A DNA stretch of 64,000 nucleotides. It comes from Theropithecus gelada (taxonomy: Eukaryota; Chordata; Mammalia; Primates; Cercopithecidae). Positions 45,222-55,145 of the stretch are shown piece after piece. A program made the translations under genes and the position numbers. Within the stretch, counting starts at the first letter, position 1, and the number at the start of each line of letters is the position of its first letter. The notes below the pieces were generated by a model. It was not told where the DNA came from. It worked only from the letters and a program-made list of their open reading frames with translations, and did no database searches. Where the stretch lies: positions 174,535,346-174,599,345 of the forward strand of contig NC_037673.1 in assembly GCF_003255815.1 (NCBI RefSeq), written 5' to 3'.

Positions 45222-45222
45222 T
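45177..45222. repeat. TA/CA microsatellite
   Basis: A CA run of about 14 units flanked by TA runs. Likely length-polymorphic. Confidence 0.95.
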
Positions 45223-46390
45223 TTTAAAGTGTAAAATGCCATGGCAGCACATACAACTGTTGTTATGACAAGGTTAAGTTGGAGAAACTTGGAAAAGTTG
45301 AGTTGAGACACATGGACTGAACCCTGAGCTGGGGTCCTTCTTTTATTTCCCCTCACTTGCACAGGGAGCTAGCTCAGTACTCTTGTTCTGACCTGACGTC
45401 TTTAGGGATGGGAACAGGAACTTCTGCTGCCTGAACCATTGAGGCCTTTGGGAAGGTCTGGGACGCTGACCTCTCCTTGTAGAAATGTGTGGGTCTTGCC
45501 CTTCCCTGCCCCGGTGGAGACCCTTCCACCCCCTCGGCCGGCAGCCTCTAAGTGACAGACACTCCCTGATTCTGCTCTGGGCCATGCTAAGCTGGGGGCT
45601 GGTGACGCAGGGTGGCCCTGGCCCCACTCCCTGCCTTAGGAAGTGTGTTCTTTGCCGGACTGCACTGAGGCAGTTTGTGTAGAGCGCAATCCGTGCTCTA
45701 ATAGCTACTTGTGTTGTCTTGTTTGGGGGGCAGCAGTCGGAGGGAACCAGAGAGAGGAGGTCACCATTGTGCGAGGGTTTGAAGGATGTGTGGAAATTCT
45801 CTGGGTCTCTCAAGCTTGCAGCTGGGTGTTGCCAAATCCCCACCCCACTGCACACCCGCCTCGTGATTTCTGCCAGAGCCACAGACCTCTTCTCCTAGTG
45901 CTGATTTAATTCTTTTTAATTGACTCATTTTTAAAAGTTATTTTTAAAGTAAACATTATACACTACGGTAAACAAAACACCAGTTCCACTTGCCAAAAAT
46001 AGAAAGAAATTCTAAAAATAAATACAAAGAAGGGAAGTTATTGAACTATAAGCAGATACTGCAGCATGCTGGAATCTGAGGCCTGCTTCTGTGTTAGTGA
46101 CAAAGGGAAGTTCCAAGTGCTGGAGAGGCGGACACACGGACACCAACAGGACCCTTGCTCCCTGACACTACTGAGAAGGAACTGGAAGGCGGTGGTGTTC
46201 TCCGGACTGGACAGGCGTATTTGATATCCCACCCATGCATCACCTAACAGCCTTTCTGGGGGTGTGTCCCTTATGCTGGGAGTGGTTTCCACAGCTGGAA
46301 AAGATGGTGAGAAATCTGAGTGCCAGAAAGAGAGCGCGGGCTTTGGGGTGTGCTTGTGTGTTCATGGAGGAGGAACACCCACCCAGACCC
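45223..46390. other. Single-copy DNA
   Basis: No repeat or gene recognised. The 179-residue minus frame at 45343-45882 has no domain, no useful start context and low-complexity basic segments; I treat it as chance. Confidence 0.5.
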
Positions 46391-46556
46391 CACCCAGACC
46401 CCAGTCAGAAGCCATGGCAAGCCACCAGTGTCGAGCAGAGGACCCCTGCAGGAAGACTGGGAAGGTCTAATCTAAGCTCATTAATAGGCCAGAGGGTGAG
46501 AGAGAACACAGAGGTGCAAGACAGGCAGGGGATGGAAGCCAGCACATGGGTCAAAG
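46391..46556 (+). repeat. Direct duplication of about 160 bp, left copy
   Basis: Matches 48702-48858 in the same orientation at roughly 90 percent by eye. One 9-base gap lies near 46429. Shared blocks include 'ctaagctcattaataggcca' and 'gaggtgcaagacagg'. Not a repeat family I know. Confidence 0.92.
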
Positions 46557-46939
46557 GGCGACGGACTGAGCTCGGGGTCTGAGGGGGAACTGTGCGATGA
46601 TGGTGAATGCAAGAACATCGACAGCCACGGCTCCATCTCCTGCGGGCTAGACACTGCCTGCAGGTCACGAGATGATTATTTCCTTTCATCCTCACCCTGC
46701 CTCCCTCATTTGCTCACACCCAGGCCTCACCCAGCCCCGTCCCTCTGAGCTGACCTCAGGCTGCAGGCCACACGCAGAGCAGCTTCCCCTCCCTCGAGTC
46801 CCCGAACACGGCTGCAGCCAGAGCAGACTCAGTCCTCGCTGCTTCTGAGGCAACTTGGAGGGAAGGGCCGGGTCTGGGGTCACTGAGCCTGCAGTTCTCC
46901 TCAACTGTGTTCTGGGGAAGAGGACCCCACATTTAATTT

Positions 46940-47515
46940 ATAAATTCCCAACTTTTCAAATTAAAAACATGTATTGTGGTAAAATATGCATAACATACAA
47001 TTTCCCATCTTAACCATTTTCTGGTGTACAGCTCAGCGCATCAGGTGCATTCACGCTGCTGTGCAGCCAGCAGCACTGTCCACCTCCTGGACGCTTCCAT
47101 CCGCCCCTGCTGAAGCTCTGCACCCATTAAACACCAACTCCCCACTCCCCCCAGCCCCTGGCACCCACCATCCTAGTTTCCGTCTCTATGAATTTGACTG
47201 GGTGCCTCACGTAAGTGGAATCATCCTGCATTTGTCCTTTTGTGTGTGGCTTATTTCACTCAGCATCACGTCCTCAAGGTCCATCCATGTTGCAGCATGT
47301 GTCAGAATCTCCTCCCATTTGAAAGCTGAACCGTATGCTGTTGTATGGATAGGCCACATAGTGTCTATCCATTTGGATAAACATGTGGGTCGCTCCTACC
47401 CTTTGGCTATTGTGAACTATGCTGCTCTGAACGTGGGTATACAAATACCTGTCAGGGTCTCCATGTTCTTCCTTTTGGGTGTATACCTAGGAGTGGACGA
47501 ATTCCCAACTTTGAA
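46940..47515 (-). mobile_element. Old LINE-1 3' end (L1M type), antisense
   Basis: Antisense 3' UTR and ORF2 end: 'ctggtgtacagctcagcgca', 'tttcactcagcatcacgtcc', 'atgttgcagcatgtgtcaga', 'gctattgtgaactatgctgc', 'ttttgggtgtatacctagga'. A 236-residue plus-strand frame across it is spurious. Confidence 0.88.
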
Positions 47516-48701
47516 CATGATGAGGCAGGAGCTTGTTACCCCTGGGACACTGCGCAGTGAGCAGGCTCCTGGGCTCAACTCCCGCCCATCCCTTCTCGGT
47601 CGCAGCCTGGCCTGGGAGATGCACGTCCTTCCTCTGAGATACTGTTGTTCTAAGCCCCACCACATTCTACAAAGCTCCATGACATACACATGCTGAAGGC
47701 TAAAACTCCAATTCTGCAGGTGCATCAGTTCCAAGAGTAGACGTTCGATGGTGAGGGAGCGAAGGGCAGTCTGCAGCTGGGGCCCCAAGGAAAGACCACA
47801 GCTGAGCACTGTCAGGGGAGCCGAGCACAAGGCAAGCAGCTGGGACCTGCCTTCATGTCCAACCACATTTCCGAGGGAGCCCAGGGTACTTCCGCCAGCA
47901 CCTTCCCTCTTCAGAGAGCCCCTGTCCTGTCTGCAGAGCCATCAAGCGGACCATCGCTGGGCCAAGCTGCCTGCAGCTGGTAATAACCAGAATTGGTCAT
48001 GGGGAGAAGGTGGCTATTCCCCCTGAAAGTCCTAATGGCCTCGCAAGGACGGGCCACGGAAACGTCTCCAACCACTCATCCCCTGTGCAGAGGCCAAAAG
48101 GGAGCTTTCATCATGCTGACTGGGTTTGATTTTTATTTTCCCAGGCATCTCCGCTCACTGGTCTTGCTTATGGCAGTCATCATAACATAGTTCATTCATT
48201 TAAAAATATTTCCGCCCCATTTGTCTACCGGTGCAAGCAGTCACTCTAGCCAGCTAAATCAGTCCCTTTAAAACTTTATCTTGCTAATTCCAAGTACTTC
48301 ATCGACTCTATATCCAGACACTGGGAGGCTTGGCCTGCAGACATCTGCCTGACAAACAGAGTAGCTGGCGGGCTAAACACATAGATTAGTGCAAAGTCCT
48401 GGTTGATCAACATCTGGTGCAGCTCTTCCTCAAGGCACTTCTTGGGGATGAAGCTTGCTCTGAGTTGGCCATCCAGGGTTTGTCCCTCTTGGTCAGCTAC
48501 CACGAGCTCTTGACTCCATCTGGCTCCACGTTCCCTGCCCCATGTCCTCCCTTAGCCAGGAGCCAGAGTCCTTGGGCAAGCACAGTGCCCATAAGCCAAG
48601 CAGACCCCTGGAAACCCACCCGCCAATTAGAACTGTTCCTTGCTGGAAAGACTGCCTAGACGAACCACCTAAAACTCAGGACATGAGGACTCCCAGTTCC
48701 C
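47516..48701. other. Single-copy DNA
   Basis: No gene or repeat recognised. Confidence 0.5.
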
Positions 48702-48858
48702 CACCCAGACCCCAGTTGGACGCCATGGCAAGCCGCCAGAGGACCCCTGCAGGAAGATCGGGAAGGTCTAAATCTAAGCTCATTAATAGGCCAGAGGGTG
48801 AGACAGAACACGGAGGTGCAAGACAGGGAGGGAATGGAAGCCAGCACGTGGGTCACAG
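48702..48858 (+). repeat. Direct duplication of about 160 bp, right copy
   Basis: Second copy of 46391-46556, 2.3 kb downstream. Starts 'cacccagaccccagt' and ends 'gtgggtcacag'. Flanks on both sides are unrelated to those of the left copy. Confidence 0.92.
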
Positions 48859-49446
48859 ACAAGGCCATGGGGGAAACGCCTGCTCAAACCACACAAGCAT
48901 CCTGCCCGCTCGGCTGGAAATCCTGAAATTTCCCCAGGACTCCTGGAAGCATCGAGGCTCTCACAGAATACAGTGGCATTTCCCATCAGACACTGGACCC
49001 AGACACCTCCTGTCTCAAGGAGCCCACCGCCTCCGGGGCCCCAGTGAGCAGCTGTTCATGCTGTTCATGTGGTCACCTAGGAACCCTCAGGAGCCCCAGA
49101 GCGTGCACTTTTGTCCATTCCTAAATATTCCTTCCACAGAGTTACTGTGAAGATCCAACCAGACCCTCTGAGCAGGCTTAGCAAACTCTCAGCTCTGTGC
49201 AGTGCATGAGGTGGTTCTGAAAAAGCATCTGCTCCAGTGCCCAGCTGCCTCGGGATCACCTGGGGATTCCTCAGGTATTGGTCAGGTCCCTGCAGGAAAC
49301 AGAGGGCACCCCAATGGCTCATTTGCAGAGCAGTGAAGAGAGAGTTACTCAGGAAGCTGTGCACAAGGGACAGCGCAGTTGCCAGAGGCTGGAACAGTGG
49401 GTGCATTTATCACCCCTGAGTAATCATGCATTTTATGTTTTCTTTC
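48859..49446. other. Single-copy DNA
   Basis: No gene. 49230-49280 has a MER5-like end ('gggatcacctggggattcc') but too little to call. Confidence 0.4.
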
Positions 49447-49738
49447 TTTCTTTTTTTTGAGACAGAGTCTTGCTCTCGTCGCCCAGGCTGGAGTGCAATG
49501 GTGCGATCTCAGCTCACTGCAACCTCTGCCTCCTGGGTTCAAGTGATTCTCCTGCCTCACCCTCCTGAGTAGCTGAGATCACAGGCATCCACCACACCTG
49601 GTTAATTTTTGTATTTTTAGTAGAGATAGGGTTTCACCATGTTGGCCAGGTTACTCTTGAACTCCTGACCTCGGGTGATCCACCCACCTCGGCCTCCCAA
49701 AGTGCTGGAATTACAGGTGTGAGCCACTGCACTCGGCC
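49447..49738 (-). mobile_element. Alu (AluS type)
   Basis: Antisense Alu 'gagacagagtcttgctctcg' to 'gagccactgcactcggcct'. Confidence 0.95.
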
Positions 49739-49959
49739 TGCTTTTTCTATTTTCTGATGCTGTGAAACATCTCTGGGCCTTGCTGGCCAGGGAGAGACTC
49801 CCTTCCCAGGGCTAGCTACTTCCTAGAGAGAGCAAGCACCTTGCCTTCAGACCTGCCTCTCCCTGTGCAAACCAACCAATCCAAAGCTGTGCCCCAACCA
49901 CCCGCTTTATGTAACTCTCACACCCCTGCCCTAATCACCCACGGGCCAGGTAGCTCACA

Positions 49960-50027
49960 GCTAGGCTTCAGTGAGCTATGATCCTGCCAGGGCAACAGAG
50001 TGAGACCCTGTCTTAAAAAAAAAAAAG
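49960..50027 (+). mobile_element. Alu 3' end fragment
   Basis: Only the end of a right monomer ('cttcagtgagctatgatcc', 'caacagagtgagaccctgtc') and a 12-A tail remain. A 5'-truncated or deleted copy. Confidence 0.8.
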
Positions 50028-50394
50028 TCCCGGGTACTGTTTAAAACAACCCCAAGGACTGCAGGGGCTGAAGAGAGGAAGCTGTGTAGAAAAGCTGTGG
50101 GAAGGGGCTTCAAGGAACATCCCTTTGCTGGTCCATCCTGACTCTCAGTTGAATCAACTGAGACCCAATGGGGAGCCACAGCCTATCCAAGTCAGCCTCC
50201 CGGGGCCCAGAGCAGGTGGATAAGGGTGTGGGGCGCATCTGGAGGAACAAGTGAGGTGCCAGCATACTTGGGTTCTACTCCAAGAAAGTCTGATTCTGGA
50301 GTTCTTGGATGGGGCCCAATCATTTTTCTTAAATGCTTCCCAGCTACTTCTGACGCACAGTCAGATATGGGTTAGACATTATGAAATGTAAGGT
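50028..50394. other. Single-copy DNA with weak MER5 trace
   Basis: 'gtctgattctggagttct' and 'ggggcccaatcatttttct' at 50287-50330 look like a decayed MER5 interior. Nothing else is seen. Confidence 0.35.
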
Positions 50395-50615
50395 ATTGTC
50401 AATATTAACAATATTAACAATGGCTGCAGCAGCAATAGCTACCAGCATCCACGGGTGCCGGGTGCTCATAATGCATCAGTCCTAACTTCCACCCCTAAAA
50501 GGTAAGAGTTATTATTCCTATTTTGTAGATGGGAAATCTGAGGCTCTGGCTGGTTAAGGAACTTGCCCAGCATCATGTAGCTTGTCAGTGGAAGAGCTGG
50601 GATTTTGAGTTTGAT
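50395..50615 (+). mobile_element. MIR SINE
   Basis: 'gctaccagcatccacgggtg', 'tattttgtagatgggaaatc', 'aaggaacttgcccagcatca' and 'gtggaagagctgggattttg' are complete MIR order. Confidence 0.85.
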
Positions 50616-50696
50616 CCAAAAGCCAGTAAATAGCCCCTCCATATCCATGGATTCCATATCCATGGTCTCAACTAACCGCAGGTTGAAAATATTTAA

Positions 50697-50698
50697 AA

Positions 50699-50748
<50 letters not shown>
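50697..50748. repeat. CA microsatellite
   Basis: About 25 CA units in the A-rich part of the MER2 element, directly before an Alu. Confidence 0.97.
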
Positions 50749-50751
<3 letters not shown>

Positions 50752-51044
50752 GCAGGACACAGTGGCTCACGTCTGTAATCCCAACACTTTGGGAGGCTGA
50801 GGCAGAAGGGTCGCTTGAGCCCAGGAGGTCAAGACCAGCCTGGGCAACAGAGTGAGACTCTATCTCTATAAAAATTTAAAAATTAGCTGGATGTGGTCAC
50901 ACGTGCCTGTGATCCAAACTACTCAGGAAGCTGAGGTGAGGGATCGCTTGAGCCCAGGAGGTCAAGGCTGCAGTGAGCTGTGATTGTGCCACTGCACTCC
51001 AGCCTGGGTGACAGAGCAAGACTCTGTTCCACACCCCCCAAAAA
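50749..51044 (+). mobile_element. Alu (AluJ type)
   Basis: 'ggcaggacacagtggctcac', right monomer 'ctgtgattgtgccactgcac'. Divergence and 'gagcccaggaggtcaag' suggest AluJ. Faces the antisense Alu at 51210 with about 165 bp between. Confidence 0.94.
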
Positions 51045-51209
51045 AATCATAATAAAAATCACAATACAATAAAAAATCCTACAAATAAAAATACAGTAGA
51101 ACAATATTTACATAGCTTTCACATTGTATCAGGTATTATAAGTAATCTAGAAACTTAAAATATGAGGGAGGACGTACATAGGTTATATGGAAGCACACGG
51201 CATTTTACT

Positions 51210-51482
51210 TTATTTTTTTAGAGACAGGGTCTCACTGTGTCACCCAGGCTGGAGTGCAGTGGCAAAATCACAGCTTACTGCAGCCTGGACCTCCCAGGCC
51301 CAAGCGACCCTCCCACCTCAGCCTCCAGAGTAGCTGGGACTACAGGCATGAGCCACCACACCCGGCTATTTTTTGTGTGTATTTTTTGTAAAGATAGGGT
51401 TTTGCCATGTTGCCCAGGCTGGTCTTGAACTCCTGGGCTCAAGCAATCCACCCACCTCAGCCTCCCTGAGTGCTGGGATTAT
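51210..51482 (-). mobile_element. Alu (AluJ type)
   Basis: Antisense, 'gagacagggtctcactgtgt' to 'gtgctgggattat', lacking the first few bases of the left monomer. The MER2 bases 'cggcatttta' and 'atgccatttta' on either side are a probable target-site duplication. Confidence 0.93.
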
Positions 51483-51851
51483 ACGATGCCATTTTATACA
51501 AGGGATTTGAGCGTCTGTGGATTTGGGTACCTACAGGGGGTCCTGGAACCAACGCCCTGAAGATACCAAGGGGAAGACTGACGACACTGTTTCTACTCTT
51601 CCGGCATTCACTTATGATCAGCCTCACCCTAGCGACACCCCTGCACTCCCAGAACCTCGCTGAGTGGGCCTCTCACGAACGCTTACACAGTCGTCCAGCA
51701 CTCCTATGGGGTTTTATTTATGGCTGCTTTAAAAAGAAGCACTTTGAAAGTTTTGAAAGAAAGATGCCGAACAACCAGAGCAGATGATTAATTTTGTGTT
51801 CAAATGAGTTAATTTCCGTTAATAAGGGTCAAATCATTTTTATTTCCCTGC

Positions 51852-52203
51852 AACCTAAAGACACTGCACTGAGCTTGAATGTAGACACGTTTTACCCACC
51901 TCACCCCTCACCCCTAAAGACACCGCACCGAGCTTGAATGTAGACACGTTTTACCCACCTCACCCCTCACCCCTAAAGACACCGCACCGAGCTTGAATGT
52001 AGACACGTTTTACCCACCTCACCACTCACCCCTAAAGACACCGCACCGAGCTTGAATGTAGACACACTTTACCCACCTCACCCCTCACCCCTAAAGACAC
52101 TGCACCGAGCTTGAATGTAGACACATTTTACCCACCTCACTCCTCACCCCTAAAGACACTGCACTGAGCTTGAATGTAGACACACTTCACCCACCTCACC
52201 CCC
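51852..52203 (+). repeat. 59-bp minisatellite, 6 units
   Basis: Exact 59-bp spacing of 'cctaaagacac' (T at 51856, 51915, 51974, 52033, 52092, 52151). Units carry 'gagcttgaatgtagacac' and 'cccacctcacccctcacccc' and differ by a few substitutions. The first unit lacks part of the C-rich leader. Confidence 0.97.
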
Positions 52204-52819
52204 GGCCACAGGGAAGCTGACTTCAGCTAGAGAACTGAGGGTGTTCGCAGCAAAGAACCTGGAGTTACTTTGAAACATTCTCCAGAACGAGAGTTCTTAA
52301 CCTGGGCTACAGGAAATCTTCACAACCCTTAAATTACGTGTGTGGCTTTGCACCAAGGAGCACTTCTAAGTCCTTGGCTTTCATCAGATTCTCAAAGGAG
52401 CCTCAGAAAGCCAGAATTTTGTCTCAGTTTCTCTCATAATTGATTTTAGGGGTTCTCCTGCCTAGTTCTTCTTTCCTTGTTTTCAGTGAAACTATGACCT
52501 GCTCCAAAAACACGCAGTCAGTGAAATTTAGTTCCCAAATATTTTATGATTACATAGCAGTGGGCTACATATAAAATAAATTGTAAAAGGTCCTATTCCT
52601 TGGTCTTATTCATAATTAAACAATTAATTTATTGAATTTCATTTCTGAGGTTTTTATTGAAAATATTTCTACCTAAAACTCAGTATCTTCTCTCTCCTTG
52701 TGAGATGTCAACAAAAATTTGTACTGAAACAAATCGGTGAATTTGTCATATTTCTTTCTTAACCTTTCTAACTGTAGAGGAATGTGGCATACAGAGGATT
52801 TACCTTTGGACACGTTTTT
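52204..52819. other. AT-moderate single-copy DNA
   Basis: No gene or repeat recognised. Confidence 0.45.
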
Positions 52820-53650
52820 ACTAAATAAATATTCATCAATTCACTCAGCACCTTGTTATTGAGTCCTTTTCTAGGCAGCAGTTCAGGTACAGGGGGTTCC
52901 AAAGCAAACAAAAGAAAACCAATTGCTCCCAAGAAACTTGCACTCCAGCGGGGGACACAGATGATAAACCATAATCCAGCGGGGGACAAACCATAAACTA
53001 GACAGAACAGGAGATGGGGAGTGGATAGTAACAAAGACTGTATTAGTTTTCTGGCTTAAAGCAACAGATATTTACTGTCTCATCGTTCTGGAGGACAGAA
53101 GTCCAAAACCTAGGTGTGGGCAGGGCCCCGCTCCCTCTGAAGGCACTAGGGCAGAGTCCTTCCTTGCCCCTCCTCCCTTCTTGTGGCTGCCAGCAATCCC
53201 CGCCATTCCTTGGCTTTGTAGATGCATCACTGCAATTCCTGCCTTCACTGTCACGTGGCAGCATTCTTCCTGTGTATCTGTCTCTGTGTCTCAATTTCCC
53301 TTGTGTTAAATGGACACCAATCATTGGATTAGGGCCCACCCTAATCCAGTACAGCCTCATCTGACCTTGATTACCTCTGCAAAGACATTCTTTCCAAAGA
53401 AGGTCATAGTCACATGTAATGGAAGTTAGAACTTTAACACATCTTTTGGGGGGAACACAATTTAACCCGCAACACGTGCTTTGAAAACAAAATTAAGTAG
53501 TCATACGGGAGACAGAGAGTGATGGGTGCTGGCGTGTCCAGGAGGGCCTCTTGGAAAAGATGCCATTGGAGCAGAAACCAAAATGAAGGAATGAGCCATG
53601 GGGACATTTGGTGAAGAGGGTGCAGGCAGAGACCCCGAGGCGGAGGTGCT
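52820..53650 (+). mobile_element. Ancient dispersed repeat split by an MLT1 LTR
   Basis: 52825-53038 ('gcagttcaggtacaggggg', 'ctccagcgggggacacagat') and 53476-53650 ('agagagtgatgggtgctgg', 'gaaggaatgagccatgggg', 'gaccccgaggcggagg') follow one well-known mammalian consensus across the insert. Family name uncertain. Confidence 0.6.
53039..53475 (-). mobile_element. MLT1-type solo LTR (ERVL-MaLR)
   Basis: Antisense from 'tgtattagttttctggct' through 'tctggaggacagaagtcc', 'cattggattagggcccac' to 'ggggaacacaatttaaccc'. Confidence 0.87.
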
Positions 53651-53788
53651 GAACCACTGTGCCTATACTCCTGACTCTCAGAAACCACAAGATAATAAAT
53701 GCTTGCTATGTAAGCCATTATGTTTTACAGTAATTTGTTTGCGGCAATATAAAATGTATACAATTACCCAATAGTGGCCTTGTCTGTT

Positions 53789-54829
53789 GTGTTAAGTTTT
53801 CTATTGCTGCATAACAAATTGCCATAAACTCAACAGCTTAAAGCTTAACTCCCAGTTTCTATAGGTCACAAGTCTATGCTCAGGGTCACATGAGGCTGAA
53901 CTCTTGGTGCTGGCAGGGCTGTGCTCCTTGTTGGAGCTCAGAGGCCTCTTTCAAGCTTTTGTGACTGTTGGCAGAATTCAGTTCTTTGCAGTTGTTAGAC
54001 AGATGCCCCTTTTTCTTGCTTGGCTGGGGGTCACTCATACCTCCTGGAGGCTGCCCACAGCTCCTGGCTGGGAGGACCCCTCCAAAGGCCTCTCACGCTT
54101 CGAATTCCGTGGACATCCTCTGCCTCTGATCTTTAGACCCAGAATCAAAGGACTCATGTGATTAGGTCTGGCCCACTCAGAATAATCCCCCTTTTGGCAA
54201 ACTTGAAGTCAACTCTTTAGTAACCTTAATTACAATTGGTGTGGACACAACAGTGACTCCATCTTGGACACTAATCCACCATGTTGAACTCTGATTAGCC
54301 CCAGTCCTGTGAATGCCCCCTGATTTCTACTTTGTTTACTGTCCCTAGTGTAAGAACACGTCAACCTTGATGCCCCTCCACAAATAATATGGGTCATCAT
54401 AGGAAATGGTGCATACAGCGTGCCTGCCGTTCTGGAGGGCTGCCTCCCATTGTCTCACTGGAGCACGTACCCCTTTCCCAGTGGTATAAGAGCCCTTGGT
54501 CTGGTGAGTAACAGAGTGGAGATCTACCTGTCCTGCAGCCACCCAAGACCACGCTTCTGTCTGTAAGTTCCCCAATAAATCACCCTTTAACTGACAATCT
54601 GGATTTGTGTGCCTCCTTCTTTGCTTTTTTTGGCTCCTTTGGTATTTGGTGGCCACTCTGCCCTTTCACAGAACAAATGGCAAAATCCCTTATCTATATA
54701 ATGTAACATAACCATGAGAGGAATACCCCATCATATCCACAGGACCTGCCTACACTTAAGGGAAGAGAATACAAAGCGTGCGCGCTGGAGGCAGAAATCT
54801 CGGGGCTATCTTAGATTCTGCCTGCCACG
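53789..54829 (-). mobile_element. Old LTR-like repeat, split by an ERV LTR
   Basis: 53789-54239 ('gttttctattgctgcataac', 'gttggcagaattcagttct') and 54676-54829 ('aatgtaacataaccatgag', 'ttagattctgcctgcca') are the two halves of one widespread repeat read in reverse. The halves join at the target site of the inserted LTR. Family not assigned, probably ERVL/MaLR related. Confidence 0.65.
54240..54675 (+). mobile_element. Solo LTR of an endogenous retrovirus (ERV1-like)
   Basis: 436 bp bounded by TG and CA, with 'gtataagag' (TATA-like, 54483) and an AATAAA signal at about 54573 followed by a T/G-rich tract. Flanking 'attgg' (54235-54239) and 'aatgg' (54676-54680) look like a short target duplication with one change. 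The first part has 'gtgactccatcttgg'. No retroviral genes remain, so it arose by LTR-LTR recombination. Family not assigned. Confidence 0.75.
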
Positions 54830-54949
54830 CTCCTCTTCCACTGGGGTGCTGTAACCAGCAGCATTCTGTGAACTCCATGAGGCCCCGGATGTGCCTGGTG
54901 GGTGCCTGTCAACATGGGCAGGGCCACTTTGGCAAGAACAGAGGCAGTG

Positions 54950-55145
54950 CCAGGGCCCATGGGCTCTGTGCCAGCCACCATGCTAGGGACCTCTCAGGTG
55001 CAATTTCACCTCATCCTCCCTTTGGTGCAGACATTGTTAACTTCTCTGTTTTGCAGATGAGAAAACTAAGGCTCACAAGACTTAAACTACTTCTCTGAGA
55101 TTCCAAATATAAAGTGGTAGAGCCAGGGTTTGAACCCAAAGTGTC
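54950..55145 (+). mobile_element. MIR SINE
   Basis: 'ctctgtgccagccaccatgc', 'ctgttttgcagatgagaaaa' and 'gtggtagagccagggtttga' are in full MIR order. Confidence 0.87.

Larger units (their letters stand above)
50624..51580 (+). mobile_element. MER2/Tigger DNA transposon opened by two Alus
   Basis: Starts 'cagtaaatagcccctccata' with 'ctaaccgcaggttgaaaata'. Resumes at 51045 with 'aatacaataaaaaatcctac' and 'gtatcaggtattataagtaa'. Resumes again at 51483 with 'gcgtctgtggatttgggtac' and ends 'gataccaaggggaagactg'. Termini are inverted repeats of the pogo/Tigger type. Non-autonomous, no transposase. Confidence 0.88.

Noticed and set aside
45343..45882. A 179-codon minus-strand frame
   Set aside because: No domain, no splice or start support, composition fits a chance frame.
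46986..47696. A 236-codon plus-strand frame
   Set aside because: Most of it is antisense to an old LINE-1 3' end.
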